From Prosapia bicincta (Eukaryota > Arthropoda > Insecta > Hemiptera > Cercopidae), in NCBI GenBank assembly GCA_036971475.1, contig JBAIZL010000005.1:63852655-63916654 (forward strand): 64,000 nt of DNA. The letters run 5' to 3'. The notes beneath the pieces were generated by a model. That model worked only from the letters and a program-made list of their open reading frames with translations, had not been told where the DNA came from and made no database searches. Every line of letters begins with the position of its first letter. The first letter of the stretch is position 1. Of the stretch, positions 10,951 to 24,660 are shown in pieces. Both the position numbers and the translations under genes were made by a program.

Positions 10951-13310
10951 CGCATTGTGCTCTTAGAATTGATCTATAATAAGTATTATAGGAGCTATCG
11001 CAATTGTCATATATTTTCTCTTAAAAAATGCATGAATTAAAGTTCATGGATTTTGCGATTTCTACAAAAAATGGATTTCTCATTTAAAAGGCATAATAAA
11101 CGCAGAATCGACCATAGATTCGCATTGTGCACTTAAAATTGATCTATAATAAGTATTATAGGAGCTATCGCAATTGTCATATATTTGCTCTAAAAAAAAT
11201 GCATGAATTATAGTTCATGGATTTTGCGATTTCTACAAAAAATGGATTTCTCATTTAAAAGGCATAATAAACGCAGAATCGACCATAGATTCGCATTGTG
11301 CACTTAGAATTGATCTATAATAAGTATTATAGGAGCTATCGCAATTGTCATATATTTTCTCTAAAAAAATGCATGAATTATAGTTCATGGATTTTGCGAT
11401 TTCTACAAAAAATGGATTTCTCATTTAAAAGGCATAATAAACGCAGAATCGACCATAGATTCGCATTGTGCACTTAGATTTGATCTATAATAAGTATTAT
11501 AGGAGCTATCGCAATTGTCATATATTTGCTCTAAAAAAAATGCATGAATTATAGTTCATGGATTTTGCGATTTCTACAAAAAATGGATTTCTCATTTAAA
11601 AGGCATAATAAACGCAGAATCGACCATAGATTCGCATTGTGCTCTTAGAATTGATCTATAATAAGTATTAGAGGAGCTATCGCAATTGTCATATATTTTC
11701 TCTAAAAAAATGCATGAATTATAGTTCATGGATTTTGCGATTTCTACAAAAAATGGATTTCTCATTTAAAAGGCATAATAAACGCAGAATCGACCATAGA
11801 TTCGCATTGTGCACTTAGAATTGATCTATAATAAGTATTATAGGAGCTATCGCAATTGTCATATATTTTCTCTAAAAAAATGCATGAATTATATTTCATG
11901 GATCTTACGATTTCTACAAAAAATGGATTTCTCATTTAACAGGCATAATAAACGCAGAATCGACCATAGATTCGCATTGTGCTCTTAGAATTGATCTATA
12001 ATAAGTATTATAGGAGCTATCGCAATTGTCATATATTTTCTCTAAAAAAATGCATGAATTATAGTTCATGGATTTTGCGATTTCTACAAAAAACGGATTT
12101 CTCATTTAAAAGGCATAATAAACGCAGAATCGACCATAGATTCGCATTGTGCACTTAGAATTGATCTATAATAAGTATTATAGGAGCTATCGCAATTGTC
12201 ATATATTTGCTCTAAAAAAATGCATGAATTATAGTTCATGGATTTTTCGATTTCTACAAAAAATGGATTTCTCATTTAAAAGGCATAATAAACGCAGAAT
12301 TGACCATAGATTCGCATTGTGCACTTAGAATTGATCTATAATAAGTATTATAGGAGCTATCGCAATTGTCATATATTTTCTCTAAAAAAATGCATGAATT
12401 ATAGTTCATGGATTTTACGATTTCTACAAAAAATGGATTTCTCATTTAATAGGCATAATAAACGCAGAATCGACCATAGATTCGCATTGTGCTCTTAGAA
12501 TTGATCTATAATAAGTATTATAGGAGCTATCGCAATTGTCATATATTTTCTCTAAAAAAATGCATGAATTATAGTTCATGGATTTTGCGATTTCTACAAA
12601 AAATGGATTTCTCATTTAAAAGGCATAATAAACGCAGAATCGACCATAGATTCGCATTGTGCACTTAGAATTGATCTATAATAAGTATTATAGGAGCTAT
12701 CGCAATTGTCATATATTTTCTCTAAAAAAATGCATGAATTATAGTTCATGGATTTTGCGATTTCTACAAAAAATGGATTTCTCATTTAAAAGGCATAATA
12801 AACACAGAATCGACCATAGATTCGCATTGTGCACTTAGAATTGATCTATAATAAGTATTATAGGAGCTATCGCAATTGTCATATATTTTCTCTAAAAAAA
12901 TGCATGAATTATAGTTCATGGATTTTACGATTTCTACAAAAAATGGATTTCTCATTTAATAGGCATAATAAACGCAGAATCGACCATAGATTCGCATTGT
13001 GCACTTAGAATTGATCTATAATAAGTATTATAGGAGCTATCGCAATTGTTATATATTTTCTCTAAAAAAATGCATGAATTATAGTTCATGGATTTTACGA
13101 TTTCTACAAAAAATGGATTTCTCATTAAATAGGCATAATAAACGCAGAATCGACCATAGACTCGCATTGTGCTCTTAGAATTGATCTATAATAAGTATTA
13201 TAGGAGCTATCGCAATTGTCATATATTTTCTCTTAAAAAATGCATGAATTAAAGTTCATGGATTTTGCGATTTCTACAAAAAATGGATTTCTCATTTAAA
13301 AGGCATAATA
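10950..13310 (+). repeat. Second copy of the 3,631-6,160 block, one monomer shorter
   Basis: GAATTAAAG (3,715 and 11,034) and CACTTAGATTTG (4,152 and 11,471) match at +7,319 bp, which is 5,788 plus 1,531. From ATATTTCATG (4,743 and 11,891) onward the offset is 7,148 bp, so one 171-bp monomer is missing here. TGGATTTTTC (5,091 and 12,239) and CATTAAATAGG (5,975 and 13,123) confirm the new offset. The 71-codon antisense open frames at 5,804-6,019 and 12,952-13,167 are the same monomers in the two copies and are not genes. Confidence 0.85.
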
Positions 13311-13589
13311 AACGCAGAATCGACCATAGATTCGCATTGTGCACTTAGAATTGATCTATAATAAGTATTATAGGAGCTATCGCAATTGTCATATATTTGC
13401 TCTAAAAAAAATGCATGAATTATAGTTCATGGATTTTGCGATTTCTACAAAAAATGGATTTCTCATTTAAAAGGCATAATAAACGCAGAATCGACCATAG
13501 ATTCGCATTGTGCACTTAGATTTGATCTATAATAAGTATTATAGGAGCTATCGCAATTGTCATATATTTGCTCTAAAAAAAATGCATGA

Positions 13590-15800
13590 ATTATAGTTCA
13601 TGGATTTTGCGATTTCTACAAAAAATGGATTTCTCATTTAAAAGGCATAATAAACGCAGAATCGACCATAGATTCGCATTGTGCACTTAGAATTGATCTA
13701 TAATAAGTATTATAGGAGCTATCGCAATTGTCATATATTTGCTCTAAAAAAAATGCATGAATTAAAGTTCATGGATTTTGCGATTTCTACAAAAAATGGA
13801 TTTCTCATTTAAAAGGCATAATAAACGCAGAATCGACCATAGATTCGCATTGTGCACTTAGAATTGATCTATAATAAGTATTATAGGAGCTATCGCAATT
13901 GTCATATATTTGCTCTAAAAAAAATGCATGAATTATAGTTCATGGATTTTGCGATTTCTACAAAAAATGGATTTCTCATTTAAAAGGCATAATAAACGCA
14001 GAATCGACCATAGATTCGCATTGTGCACTTAGATTTGATCTATAATAAGTATTATAGGAGCTATCGCAATTGTCATATATTTGCTCTAAAAAAAATGCAT
14101 GAATTATAGTTCATGGATTTTGCGATTTCTACAAAAAATGGATTTCTCATTTAAAAGGCATAATAAACGCAGAATCGACCATAGATTCGCATTGTGCTCT
14201 TAGAATTGATCTATAATAAGTATTATAGGAGCTATCGCAATTGTCATATATTTGCTCTAAAAAAAATGCATGAATTATAGTTAATGGATTTTGCGATTTC
14301 TACAAAAAATGGATTTCTCATTTAAAAGGCATAATAAACGCAGAATCGACCATAGATTCGCATTGTGCTCTTAGAATTGATCTATAATAAGTATTATAGG
14401 AGCTATCGCAATTGTCATATATTTTCTCTAAAAAAATGCATGAATTATAGTTCATGGATTTTGCGATTTCTACAAAAAATGGATTTCTCATTTAAAAGGC
14501 ATAATAAACGCAGAATCGACCATAGATTCGCATTGTGCACTTAGAATTGATCTATAATAAGTATTATAGGAGCTATCGCAATTGTCATATATTTTCTCTA
14601 AAAAAATGCATGAATTATATTTCATGGATCTTACGATTTCTACAAAAAATGGATTTCTCATTTAACAGGCATAATAAACGCAGAATCGACCATAGATTCG
14701 CATTGTGCTCTTAGAATTGATCTATAATACGTATTATAGGAGCTATCGCAATTGTCATATATTTTCTCTAAAAAAATGCATGAATTATAGTTCATGGATT
14801 TTGCGATTTCTACAAAAAACGGATTTCTCATTTAAAAGGCATAATAAACGCAGAATCGACCATAGATTCGCATTGTGCACTTAGAATTGATCTATAATAA
14901 GTATTATAGGAGCTATCGCAATTGTCATATATTTGCTCTAAAAAAATGCATGAATTATAGTTCATGGATTTTTCGATTTCTACAAAAAATGGATTTCTCA
15001 TTTAAAAGGCATAATAAACGCAGAATTGACCCTAGATTCGCATTGTGCACTTAGAATTGATCTATAATAAGTATTATAGGAGCTATCGCAATTGTCATAT
15101 ATTTTCTCTAAAAAAATGCATGAATTATAGTTCATGTATTTTACGATTTCTACAAAAAATGGATTTCTCATTTAATAGGCATAATAAACGCAGAATCGAC
15201 CATAGATTCGCATTGTGCTCTTAGAATTGATCTATAATAAGTATTATAGGAGCTATCGCAATTGTCATATATTTTCTCTAAAAAAATGCATGAATTATAG
15301 TTCATGGATTTTGCGATTTCTACAAAAAATGGATTTCTCATTTAAAAGGCATAATAAACGCAGAATCGACCATAGATTCGCATTGTGCACTTAGAATTGA
15401 TCTATAATAAGTATTATAGGAGCTATCGCAATTGTCATATATTTTCTCTAAAAAAATGCATGAATTATAGTTCATGGATTTTGCGATTTCTACAAAAAAT
15501 GGATTTCTCATTTAAAAGGCATAATAAACGCAGAATCGACCATAGATTCGCATTGTGCACTTAGAATTGATCTATAATAAGTATTATAGGAGCTATCGCA
15601 ATTGTCATATATTTTCTCTAAAAAAATGCATGAATTATAGTTCATGGATTTTACAATTTCTACAAAAAATGGATTTCTCATTTAATAGGCATAATAAACG
15701 CAGAATCGACCATAGACTCGCATTGTGCTCTTAGAATTGATCTATAATAAGTATTATAGGAGCTATCGCAATTGTCATATATTTTCTCTTAAAAAATGCA
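13590..15800 (+). repeat. Third copy of the 3,631-6,160 block
   Basis: CACTTAGATTTG (14,026), ATATTTCATG (14,617) and TGGATTTTTC (14,965) match the first copy at +9,874 bp. This copy keeps the monomer missing from the second copy but lacks a different one before CATAGACTCG (15,711, expected near 15,881). The three copies thus differ by single whole-monomer gains or losses, the usual signature of unequal exchange in register. Confidence 0.8.
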
Positions 15801-16931
15801 TGAATTAAAGTTTATGGATTTTGCGATTTCTACAAAAAATGGATTTCTCATTTAAAAGGCATAATAAACGCAGAATCGACCATAGATTCGCATTGTGCAC
15901 TTAGAATTGATCGATAATAAGTATTATAAGAGCTATCGCAATTGTCATATATTTGCTCTAAAAAAAATGCATGAATTATAGTTCATGGATTTTGCGATTT
16001 CTACAAAAAATGGATTTCTCATTTAAAAGGCATAATAAACGCAGAATCGACCATAGATTCGCATTGTGCACTTAGAATTGATCTATAATAAGTATTATAG
16101 GAGCTATCGCAATTGTCATATATTTTCTCTAAAAAAATGCATGAATTATAGTTCATGGATTTTGCGATTTCTACAAAAAATGGATTTCTCATTTAAAAGG
16201 CATAATAAACGCAGAATCGACCATAGATTCGCATTGTGCACTTAGAATTGATCTATAATAAGTATTATAGGAGCTATCGCAATTGTCATATATTTTCTCT
16301 AAAAAAATGCATGAATTATAGTTCATGGATTTTGCGATTTCTACAAAAAATGGATTTCTCATTTAAAAGGCATAATAAACGCAGAATCGACCATAGATTC
16401 GCATTGTGCACTTAGAATTGATCTATAATAAGTATTATAGGAGCTATCGCAATTGTCATATATTTTCTCTAAAAAAATGCATGAATTATAGTTCATGGAT
16501 TTTACGATTTCTACAAAAAATGGATTTCTCATTTAATAGGCATAATAAACGCAGAATCGACCATAGACTCGCATTGTGCTCTTAGAATTGATCTATAATA
16601 AGTATTATAGGAGCTATCGCAATTGTCATATATTTTCTCTTAAAAAATGCATGAATTAAAGTTTATGGATTTTGCGATTTCTACAAAAAATGGATTTCTC
16701 ATTTAAAAGGCATAATAAACGCAGAATCGACCATAGATTCGCATTGTGCACTTAGAATTGATCGATAATAAGTATTATAAGAGCTATCGCAATTGTCATA
16801 TATTTGCTCTAAAAAAAATGCATGAATTATAGTTCATGGATTTTGCGATTTCTACAAAAAATGGATTTCTCATTTAAAAGGCATAATAAACGCAGAATCG
16901 ACCATAGATTCGCATTGTGCACTTAGAATTG
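15230..16931 (+). repeat. Tandem pair of a 5-monomer (851-bp) unit
   Basis: CATAGACTC (15,711 and 16,562), GTTTATGG (15,810 and 16,661) and ATCGATAATA (15,910 and 16,761) repeat at exactly 851 bp. Matching continues to about 17,120 as a partial third unit. ATTTTACAATT near 15,651 is a private change in the first unit. Confidence 0.85.
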
Positions 16932-17119
16932 ATCTATAATAAGTATTATAGGAGCTATCGCAATTGTCATATATTTTCTCTAAAAAAATGCATGAATTAT
17001 AGTTCATGGATTTTGCGATTTCTACAAAAAATGGATTTCTCATTTAAAAGGCATTATAAACGCAGAATCGACCATAGATTCGCATTGTGCACTTAGAATT
17101 GATCTATAATAAGTATTAT

Positions 17120-19460
17120 AGGAGCTATCGCAATTGTCATATATTTGCTCTAAAAAAAATGCATGAATCATAGTTCATGGATTTTGCGATTTCTACAAAA
17201 AATGGATTTCTCATTTAAAAGGCATAATAAACGCAGAATCGACCATAGATTCGCATTGTGCACTTAGAATTGATCTATAATAAGTATTATAAGAGCTATC
17301 GCAATTGTCATATATTTGCTCTAAAAAAAATGCATGAATTATAGTTCATGGATTTTGCGATTTCTACAAAAAATGGATTTCTCATTTAAAAGGCATAATA
17401 AACGCAGAATCGACCATAGATTCGCATTGTGCACTTAGAATTGATCTATAATAAGTATTATAGGAGCTATCGCAATTGTCATATATTTTCTCTAAAAAAA
17501 TGCATGATTTATAGTTCATGGATTTTACGATTTCTACAAAAAATGGATTTCTCATTTAATAGGCATAATAAACGCAGAATCGACCATAGATTCGCATTGT
17601 GCTCTTAGAATTGATCTATAATAAGTATTATAGGAGCTATCGCAATTGTCATATATTTTCTCTAAAAAAATGCATGAATTATATTTCATGGATTTTACGA
17701 TTTCTACAAAAAATGGATTTCTCATTTAATAGGCATAATAAACGCAGAATCGACCATAGATTCGCATTGTGCTCTTAGAATTGATCTATAATAAGTATTA
17801 TAGGAGCTATGGCAATTGTCATATATTTTCTCTAAAAAAATGCATGAATTATAGTTCATGGATTTTGCGATTTATACAAAAAACGGATTTCTCATTTAAA
17901 AGGCATTATAAACGCAGAATCGACCATAGATTCGCATTGTGCTCTTAGAATTGATCTATAATAAGTATTATAGGAGCTATCGCAATTGTCATATATTTTC
18001 TCTAAAAAAATGCATGAATTATAGTTCATGGATTTTGCGATTTCTACAAAAAATGGATTTCTCATTTAAAAGGCATAATAAACGCAGAATCTTCCATAGA
18101 TTCGCATTGTGCTCTTAGAATTGATCTATAATAAGTATTATAGGAGCTATGGCAACTTTCATATATTTGCTCTAAAAAAAATGCATGAATTATAGTTCAT
18201 GGATTTTGCGATTTCTACAAAAAATGGATTTCTCATTTAAAAGGCATAATAAACGCAGAATCGACCATAGATTCGCATTGTGCACTTAGAATTGATCTAT
18301 ATTAAGTATTATAAGAGCTATCGCAATTGTCATATATTTGCTCTAAAAAAAATGCATGAATTATAGTTCATAGATTTTGCGATTTCTACAAAAAATGGAT
18401 TTCTCATTTAAAAGGCATAATAAACGCAGAATCGACCATAGATTCGCATTGTGCTCTTAGAATTGATATATAATAAGTATTATAGGAGCTATGGCAATTG
18501 TCATATATTTGCTCTAAAAAAAATGCATGAATTATAGTTCATGGATTTTGCGATTTCTACAAAAAATGGATTTCTCATTTAAAAGGCATAATAAACGCAG
18601 AATCGACCATAGATTCGCATTGTGCACTTAGAATTGATCTATAATAAGTATTATAGGAGCTATCGCAATTGTCATATATTTTCTCTAAAAAAAATGCATG
18701 AATTATAGTTCATGGATTTTGCGATTTCTACAAAAAATGGATTTCTCATTTAAAAGGCATAATAAACGCAGATTCGACCATAGATTCGAATTGTGCTCTT
18801 AGAATTGATCTATAATAAGTATTATAGGAGCTATGGCAATTGTCATATATTTGCTCTAAAAAAATGCATGAATTATAGTTCATGGATTTTGCGATTTCTA
18901 CAAAAAATGGATTTCTCATTTAAAAGGCATATTAAACGCAGAATCGACCATAGATTCGAATTGTGCTCTTAGAATTGATCTATAATAAGTATTATAGGAG
19001 CTATGGCAATTGTCATATATTTGCTCTAAAAAAATGCATGAATTATAGTTCATGGATTTTGCGATTTCTACAAAAAATGGATTTCTCATTTAAAAGGCAT
19101 ATTAAACGCAGAATCGACCATAGATTCGCATTGTGCACTTAGAATTGATCTATAATAAGTATTATAGGAGCTATCGCAATTGTCATATATTTTCTCTAAA
19201 AAAATGCATGCATTATAGTTCATGGATTTTGCGATTTCTACAAAAAATGGATTTCTCATTTAAAAGGCATAATAAACGCAGAATCGACCATAGATTCGCA
19301 TTGTGCACTTAGAATTGATCTATAATAAGTATTATAGGAGCTATCGCAATTGTCATATATTTTCTCTAAAAAAATGCATGAATTATAGTTCATGGATTTT
19401 ACGATTTCTACAAAAAATGGATTTCTCATTTAAAAGGCATAATAAACGCAGAATCGACCA
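17120..19460 (+). repeat. Mixed satellite monomers without a clear local higher-order unit
   Basis: These monomers mix domain I types (TTTAATAGG near 17,550 and 17,720) with GGCAATTG/TTTGCTCT types common to the right. Several singletons appear: GCATTATAAACG near 17,911, GAATCTTCC near 18,088, GATTCGAATTG near 18,784 and 18,954, and ATGCATGCATT near 19,204. I could not tie this stretch to one repeated block by eye. Confidence 0.7.
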
Positions 19461-19469
19461 TAGATTCGC

Positions 19470-21173
19470 ATTGTGCTCTTAGAATTGATCTATAATAAGT
19501 ATTATAGGAGCTATCGCAATTGTCATAAATTTTCTCTAAAAAAATGCATGAATTATAGTTCATGGATTTTGCGATTTCTACAAAAAACGGATTTATCATT
19601 TAAAAGGCATAATAAACGCAGAATCGACCATAGATTCGCATTGTGCTCTTAGAATTGATCTATAATAAGTATTATAGGAGCTATCGCAATTGTCATATAT
19701 TTTCTCTAAAAAAATGCATGAATTATAGTTCATGGATTTTGCGATTTCTACAAAAAATGGATTTCTCATTTAAAAGGCATAATAAACGCAGAATCGTCCA
19801 TAGATTCGCATTGTGCTCTTAGAATTGATCTATAATAAGTATTATAGGAGCTATGGCAATTGTCATATATTTGCTCTAAAAAAAATGCATGAATTATAGT
19901 TCATGGATTTTGCGATTTCTACAAAAAATGGATTTCTCATTTAAAAGGCATAATAAACGCAGAATCGACCATAGATTCGCATTGTGCTCTTACAATTGAT
20001 CTATAATAAGTATTATAGGAGCTATGGCAATTGTCATATATTTGCTCTAAAAAAAATGCATGAATTATAGTTCATGGATTTTGCGATTTCTACAAAAAAT
20101 GGATTTCTCATTTAAAAGGCATAATAAACGCAGAATCGACCATAGATTCGCATTGTGCACTTAGAATTGATCTATAATAGGTATTATAGGAGCTATCGCA
20201 ATTGTCATATATTTTCTCTAAAAAAATGCATGAATTATAGTTCATGGATTTTGCGATTTCTACAAAAAATGGATTTCTCATTTAAAAGGCATAATAAACG
20301 CAGAATCGACCATAGATTCGCATTGTGCACTTAGAATTGATCTATAATAAGTATTATAGGAGCTATCGCAATTGTCATAAATTTTCTCTAAAAAAATGCA
20401 TGAATTATAGTTCATGGATTTTGCGATTTCTACAAAAAACGGATTTATCATTTAAAAGGCATAATAAACGCAGAATCGACCATAGATTCGCATTGTGCTC
20501 TTAGAATTGATCTATAATAAGTATTATAGGAGCTATCGCAATTGTCATATATTTTCTCTAAAAAAATGCATGAATTATAGTTCATGGATTTTGCGATTTC
20601 TACAAAAAATGGATTTCTCATTTAAAAGGCATAATAAACGCAGAATCGTCCATAGATTCGCATTGTGCTCTTAGAATTGATCTATAATAAGTATTATAGG
20701 AGCTACGGCAATTGTCATATATTTGCTCTAAAAAAAATGCATGAATTATAGTTCATGGATTTTGCGATTTCTACAAAAAATGGATTTCTCATTTAAAAGG
20801 CATAATAAACGCAGAATCGACCATAGATTCGCATTGTGCTCTTAGAATTGATCTATAATAAGTATTATAGGAGCTATGGCAATTGTCATATATTTGCTCT
20901 AAAAAAAATGCATGAATTATAGTTCATGGATTTTGCGATTTCTACAAAAAATGGATTTCTCATTTAAAAGGCATAATAAACGCAGAATCGACCATAGATT
21001 CGCATTGTGCACTTAGAATTGATCTATAATAAGTATTATAGGAGCTATCGCAATTGTCATATATTTTCTCTAAAAAAATGCATGAATTATAGTTCATGGA
21101 TTTTGCGATTTCTACAAAAAATGGATTTCTCATTTAAAAGGCATAATAAACGCAGAATCGACCATAGATTCGC
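19470..21173 (+). repeat. Tandem pair of a 5-monomer (852-bp) unit
   Basis: TGTCATAAAT (19,521 and 20,373) and CGGATTTATCA (19,588 and 20,440) repeat at 852 bp, and the flanking GTCC and GGCAATTG variants follow. Private changes are CTTACAATTG near 19,990, ATAGGTATT near 20,177 and CTACGGC near 20,704. A related monomer reappears at 25,656, a further 31 monomers on. Confidence 0.82.
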
Positions 21174-22339
21174 ATTGTGCACTTAGAATTGATCTATAAT
21201 AAGTATTATAGGAGCTATCGCAATTGTCATATATTTTCTCTAAAAAAATGCATGAATTATAGTTCATGGATTTTACGATTTCTACAAAAAATGGATTTCT
21301 CATTTAATAGGCATAATAAACGCAAAATCGACCATACATTCGCATTGTGCTCTTAGAATTGATCTATAATAAGTATTATAGGAGGTATCGCAATTGTCAT
21401 ATATTTTCTCTAAAAAAATGCATGAATTATAGTTCATGGATTTTGCGATTTCTACAAAAAACGGATTTCTCATTTAAAAGGCATAATAAACGCAGAATCG
21501 ACCATAGATTCGCATTGTGCTCTTAGAATTGATCTATAATAAGTATTATAGGAGCTATCGCAATTGTCATATATTTTCTCTAAAAAAATGCATGAATTAT
21601 AGTTCATGGATTTTGCGATTTCTACAAAAAATGGATTTCTCATTTAAAAGGCATAATAAACGCAGAATCGTCCATAGATTCGCATTGTGCTCTTAGAATT
21701 GATCTATAATAAGTATTATAGGAGCTATGGCAATTGTCATATATTTGCTCTAAAAAAAATGCATGAATTATACTTCATGGATTTTGCGATTTCTACAAAA
21801 AATGGATTTCTCATTTAAAAGGCATAATAAACGCAGAATCGACCATAGATTCGCATTGTGCACTTAGAATTGATCTATAATAAGTATTATAAGAGCTATC
21901 GCAATTGTCATATATTTGCTCTAAAAAAAATGAATGAATTATAGTTCATGGATTTTGCGATTTCTACAAAAAATGGATTTCTCATTTAAAAGGCATAATA
22001 AACGCAGATTCGACCATAGATTCGAATTGTGCTCTTAGAATTGATCTATAATAAGTATTATAGGAGCTATGGCAATTGTCATATATTTGCTCTAAAAAAA
22101 ATGCATGAATTATAGTTCATGGATTTTGCGATTTCTACAAAAAATGGATTTCTCATTTAAAAGGCATAATAAACGCAGAATCGACCATAGATTCGCATTG
22201 TGCTCTTAGAATTGATCTATTATAAGTATTATAGGAGCTATCGCAATTGTCATAAATTTTCTCTAAAAAAATGCATGAATTATAGTTCATGGATTTTGCG
22301 ATTTCTACAAAAAATGGATTTCTCATTTAAAAGGCATAA

Positions 22340-24660
22340 TAAACGCAGAATCGTCCATAGATTCGCATTGTGCTCTTAGAATTGATCTATAATAAGTATT
22401 ATAGGAGCTATGGCAATTGTCATATATTTGCTCTAAAAAAAATGCATGAATTATAGTTCATGGATTTTGCGATTTCTACAAAAAATGGATTTCTCATTTA
22501 AAAGGCATAATAAACGCAGAATCGACCATAGATTCGCATTGTGCTCTTAGAATTGATCTATAATAAGTATTATAGGAGCTATCGCGATTGTCATATATTT
22601 TCTCTTAAAAAATGCATGAATTATAGTTCATGGATTTTACGATTTCTACAAAAAATGGATTTCTCATTTAAAAGGCATAATAAACGCAGAATCGACCATA
22701 GATTCGCATTGTGCTCTTAGAATTGATCTATAATAAGTATTATAGGAGCTATGGCAATTGTCATATATTTGCTCTAAAAAAATGCATGAATTATAGTTCA
22801 TGGATTTTACGACTTCTACAAAAAATGGATTTCTCATTTAAAAGGCATAATAAACGCAGAATCGACCATAGATTCGCATTGTGCTCTTAGAATTGATCTA
22901 TAATAAGTATTATAGGAGCTATGGCAATTGTCATATATTTTCTCTTAAAAAATGCATGAATTATAGTTCATGTATTTTGCGATTTCTACAAAAAATGGAT
23001 TTCTCATTTAAAAGGCATAATAAACGCAGAATCGACCATAGATTCGCATTGTGCTCTTAGAATTGATCTATAATAAGTATTATAGGAGCTATCGCAATTG
23101 TCATATATTTTCACTAAAAAAATGCATGAATTATAGTTCATGGATTTTGCGATTTCTACAAAAAATGGATTTCTCATTTAAAAGGCATAATAAACGCAGA
23201 ATCGTCCATAGATTCGCATTGTGCTCTTAGAATTGATCTATAATAAGTATTATAGGAGCTATCGCAATTGTCATATATTTTCTCTAAAAAAATGCATGAA
23301 TTATAGTTCATGGATTTTGCGATTTCTACAAAAAATGGATTTCTCATTTAAAAGGCATAATAAACGCAGAATCGTCCATAGATTCGCATTGTGCTCTTAG
23401 AATTGATCTATAATAAGTATTATAGGAGCTATGGCAATTGTCATATATTTGCTCTAAAAAAAATGCATGAATTATAGTTCATGGATTTTGCGATTTCTAC
23501 AAAAAATGGATTTCTCATTTAAAAGGCATAATAAACGCAGAATCGACCATAGATTCGCATTGTGCTCTTAGAATTGATCTATAATAAGTATTATAGGAGC
23601 TATCGCGATTGTCATATATTTTCTCTTAAAAAATGCATGAATTATAGTTCATGGATTTTACGATTTCTACAAAAAATGGATTTCTCATTTAAAAGGCATA
23701 ATAAACGCAGAATCGACCATAGATTCGCATTGTGCTCTTAGAATTGATCTATAATAAGTATTATAGGAGCTATGGCAATTGTCATATATTTGCTCTAAAA
23801 AAAATGCTTGAATTATAGTTCATGGATTTTGCGATTTCTACAAAAAATGGATTTCTCATTTAAAAGGCATAATAAACGCAGAATCGACCATAGATTCGCA
23901 TTGTGCTCTTAGAATTGATCTATAATAAGTATTATAGGAGCTATCGCGATTGTCATATATTTTCTCTTAAAAAATGCATGAATTATAGTTCATGGATTTT
24001 GCGATTTCTACAAAAAATGGATTTCTCATTTAAAAGGCATAATAAACGCAGAATCGACCATAGATTCGCATTGTGCACTAAGAATTGATCTATAATAAGT
24101 ATTATAGGAGCTATCGCAATTGTCATATATTTTCTCTAAAAAAATGCATGAATTATAGTTCATGGATTTTACGATTTCTACAAAAAATGGATTTCTCATT
24201 TAATAGGCATAATAAACGCAGTATCGACCATAGATTCGCATTGTGCTCTTAGAATTGATCTATAATAAGTATTATAGGAGGTATCGCAATTGTCATATAT
24301 TTTCTCTAAAAAAATGCATGAATTATAGTTCATGGATTTTGCGATTTCTACAAAAAACGGATTTCTCATTTAAAAGGCATAATAAACGCAGAATCGACCA
24401 TAGATTCGCATTGTGCTCTTAGAATTGATCTATAATAAGTATTATAGGAGCTATCGCAATTGTCATATATTTTCTCTAAAAAAATGCATGAATTATAGTT
24501 CATGGATTTTGCGATTTCTACAAAAAAATGGATTTCTCATTTAAAAGGCATAATAAACGCAGAATCGTCCATAGATTCGCATTGTGCTCTTAGAATTGAT
24601 CTATAATAAGTATTATAGGAGCTATGGCAAATGTCATATATTTGCTCTAAAAAAAATGCA
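22340..24660 (+). repeat. Block B1, source-like copy of 25,918-27,898
   Basis: GACTTCTACA (22,811 and 26,389) and TTTTCACTAA (23,109 and 26,687) match at +3,578 bp (21 monomers). From ATGCTTGAA (23,804 and 27,042) to GGCAAATGTC (24,625 and 27,862) the offset is about 3,237-3,238 bp, so the second copy lacks two monomers present here near 23,420-23,760. The first complete T1-T2-T3-T4 cassette of the window starts in this block at 22,583. Confidence 0.82.

Larger units (their letters stand above)
400..17500 (+). repeat. Domain I: GTGCACTT/TTTAATAGG-rich monomers in large displaced copies
   Basis: This stretch is dominated by monomers with CGCAATTG, GTGCACTT at 63-70 and, periodically, TTTAATAGG at 19-27. 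Markers confined to it include AATTAAAG (near 3,717, 6,101, 11,036, 13,248, 13,761, 15,806 and 16,657), CATAGACTCG and GTGCACTTAGATTTG. The complete T1-T2-T3-T4 cassette of the right part is absent. The sequence is assembled from overlapping copies at offsets of 511, 851, 1,531, 5,788, 7,148/7,319 and 9,874 bp, listed separately. Confidence 0.8.

Noticed and set aside
400..16931. Assembly artefact creating the exact-offset copies
   Set aside because: Not fully excluded, but copies carry private substitutions and single-monomer gaps (for example near 1,701, 9,795 and 11,650), which a simple duplicated contig would not show. Read depth and spanning long reads would settle it.
23903..24088. Family of 60-63-codon plus-strand frames (also at 25,608, 30,036, 31,059, 33,782, 34,975, 35,486, 40,084, 41,447, 56,429, 58,134, 60,351 and 62,561)
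   Set aside because: Each starts at the same TTG-type codon around monomer position 65 and runs through one unit of the repeat. There is no ribosome-binding or Kozak context of note, no codon bias, and frame is broken by A-run indels in neighbours. They are repeat-derived.
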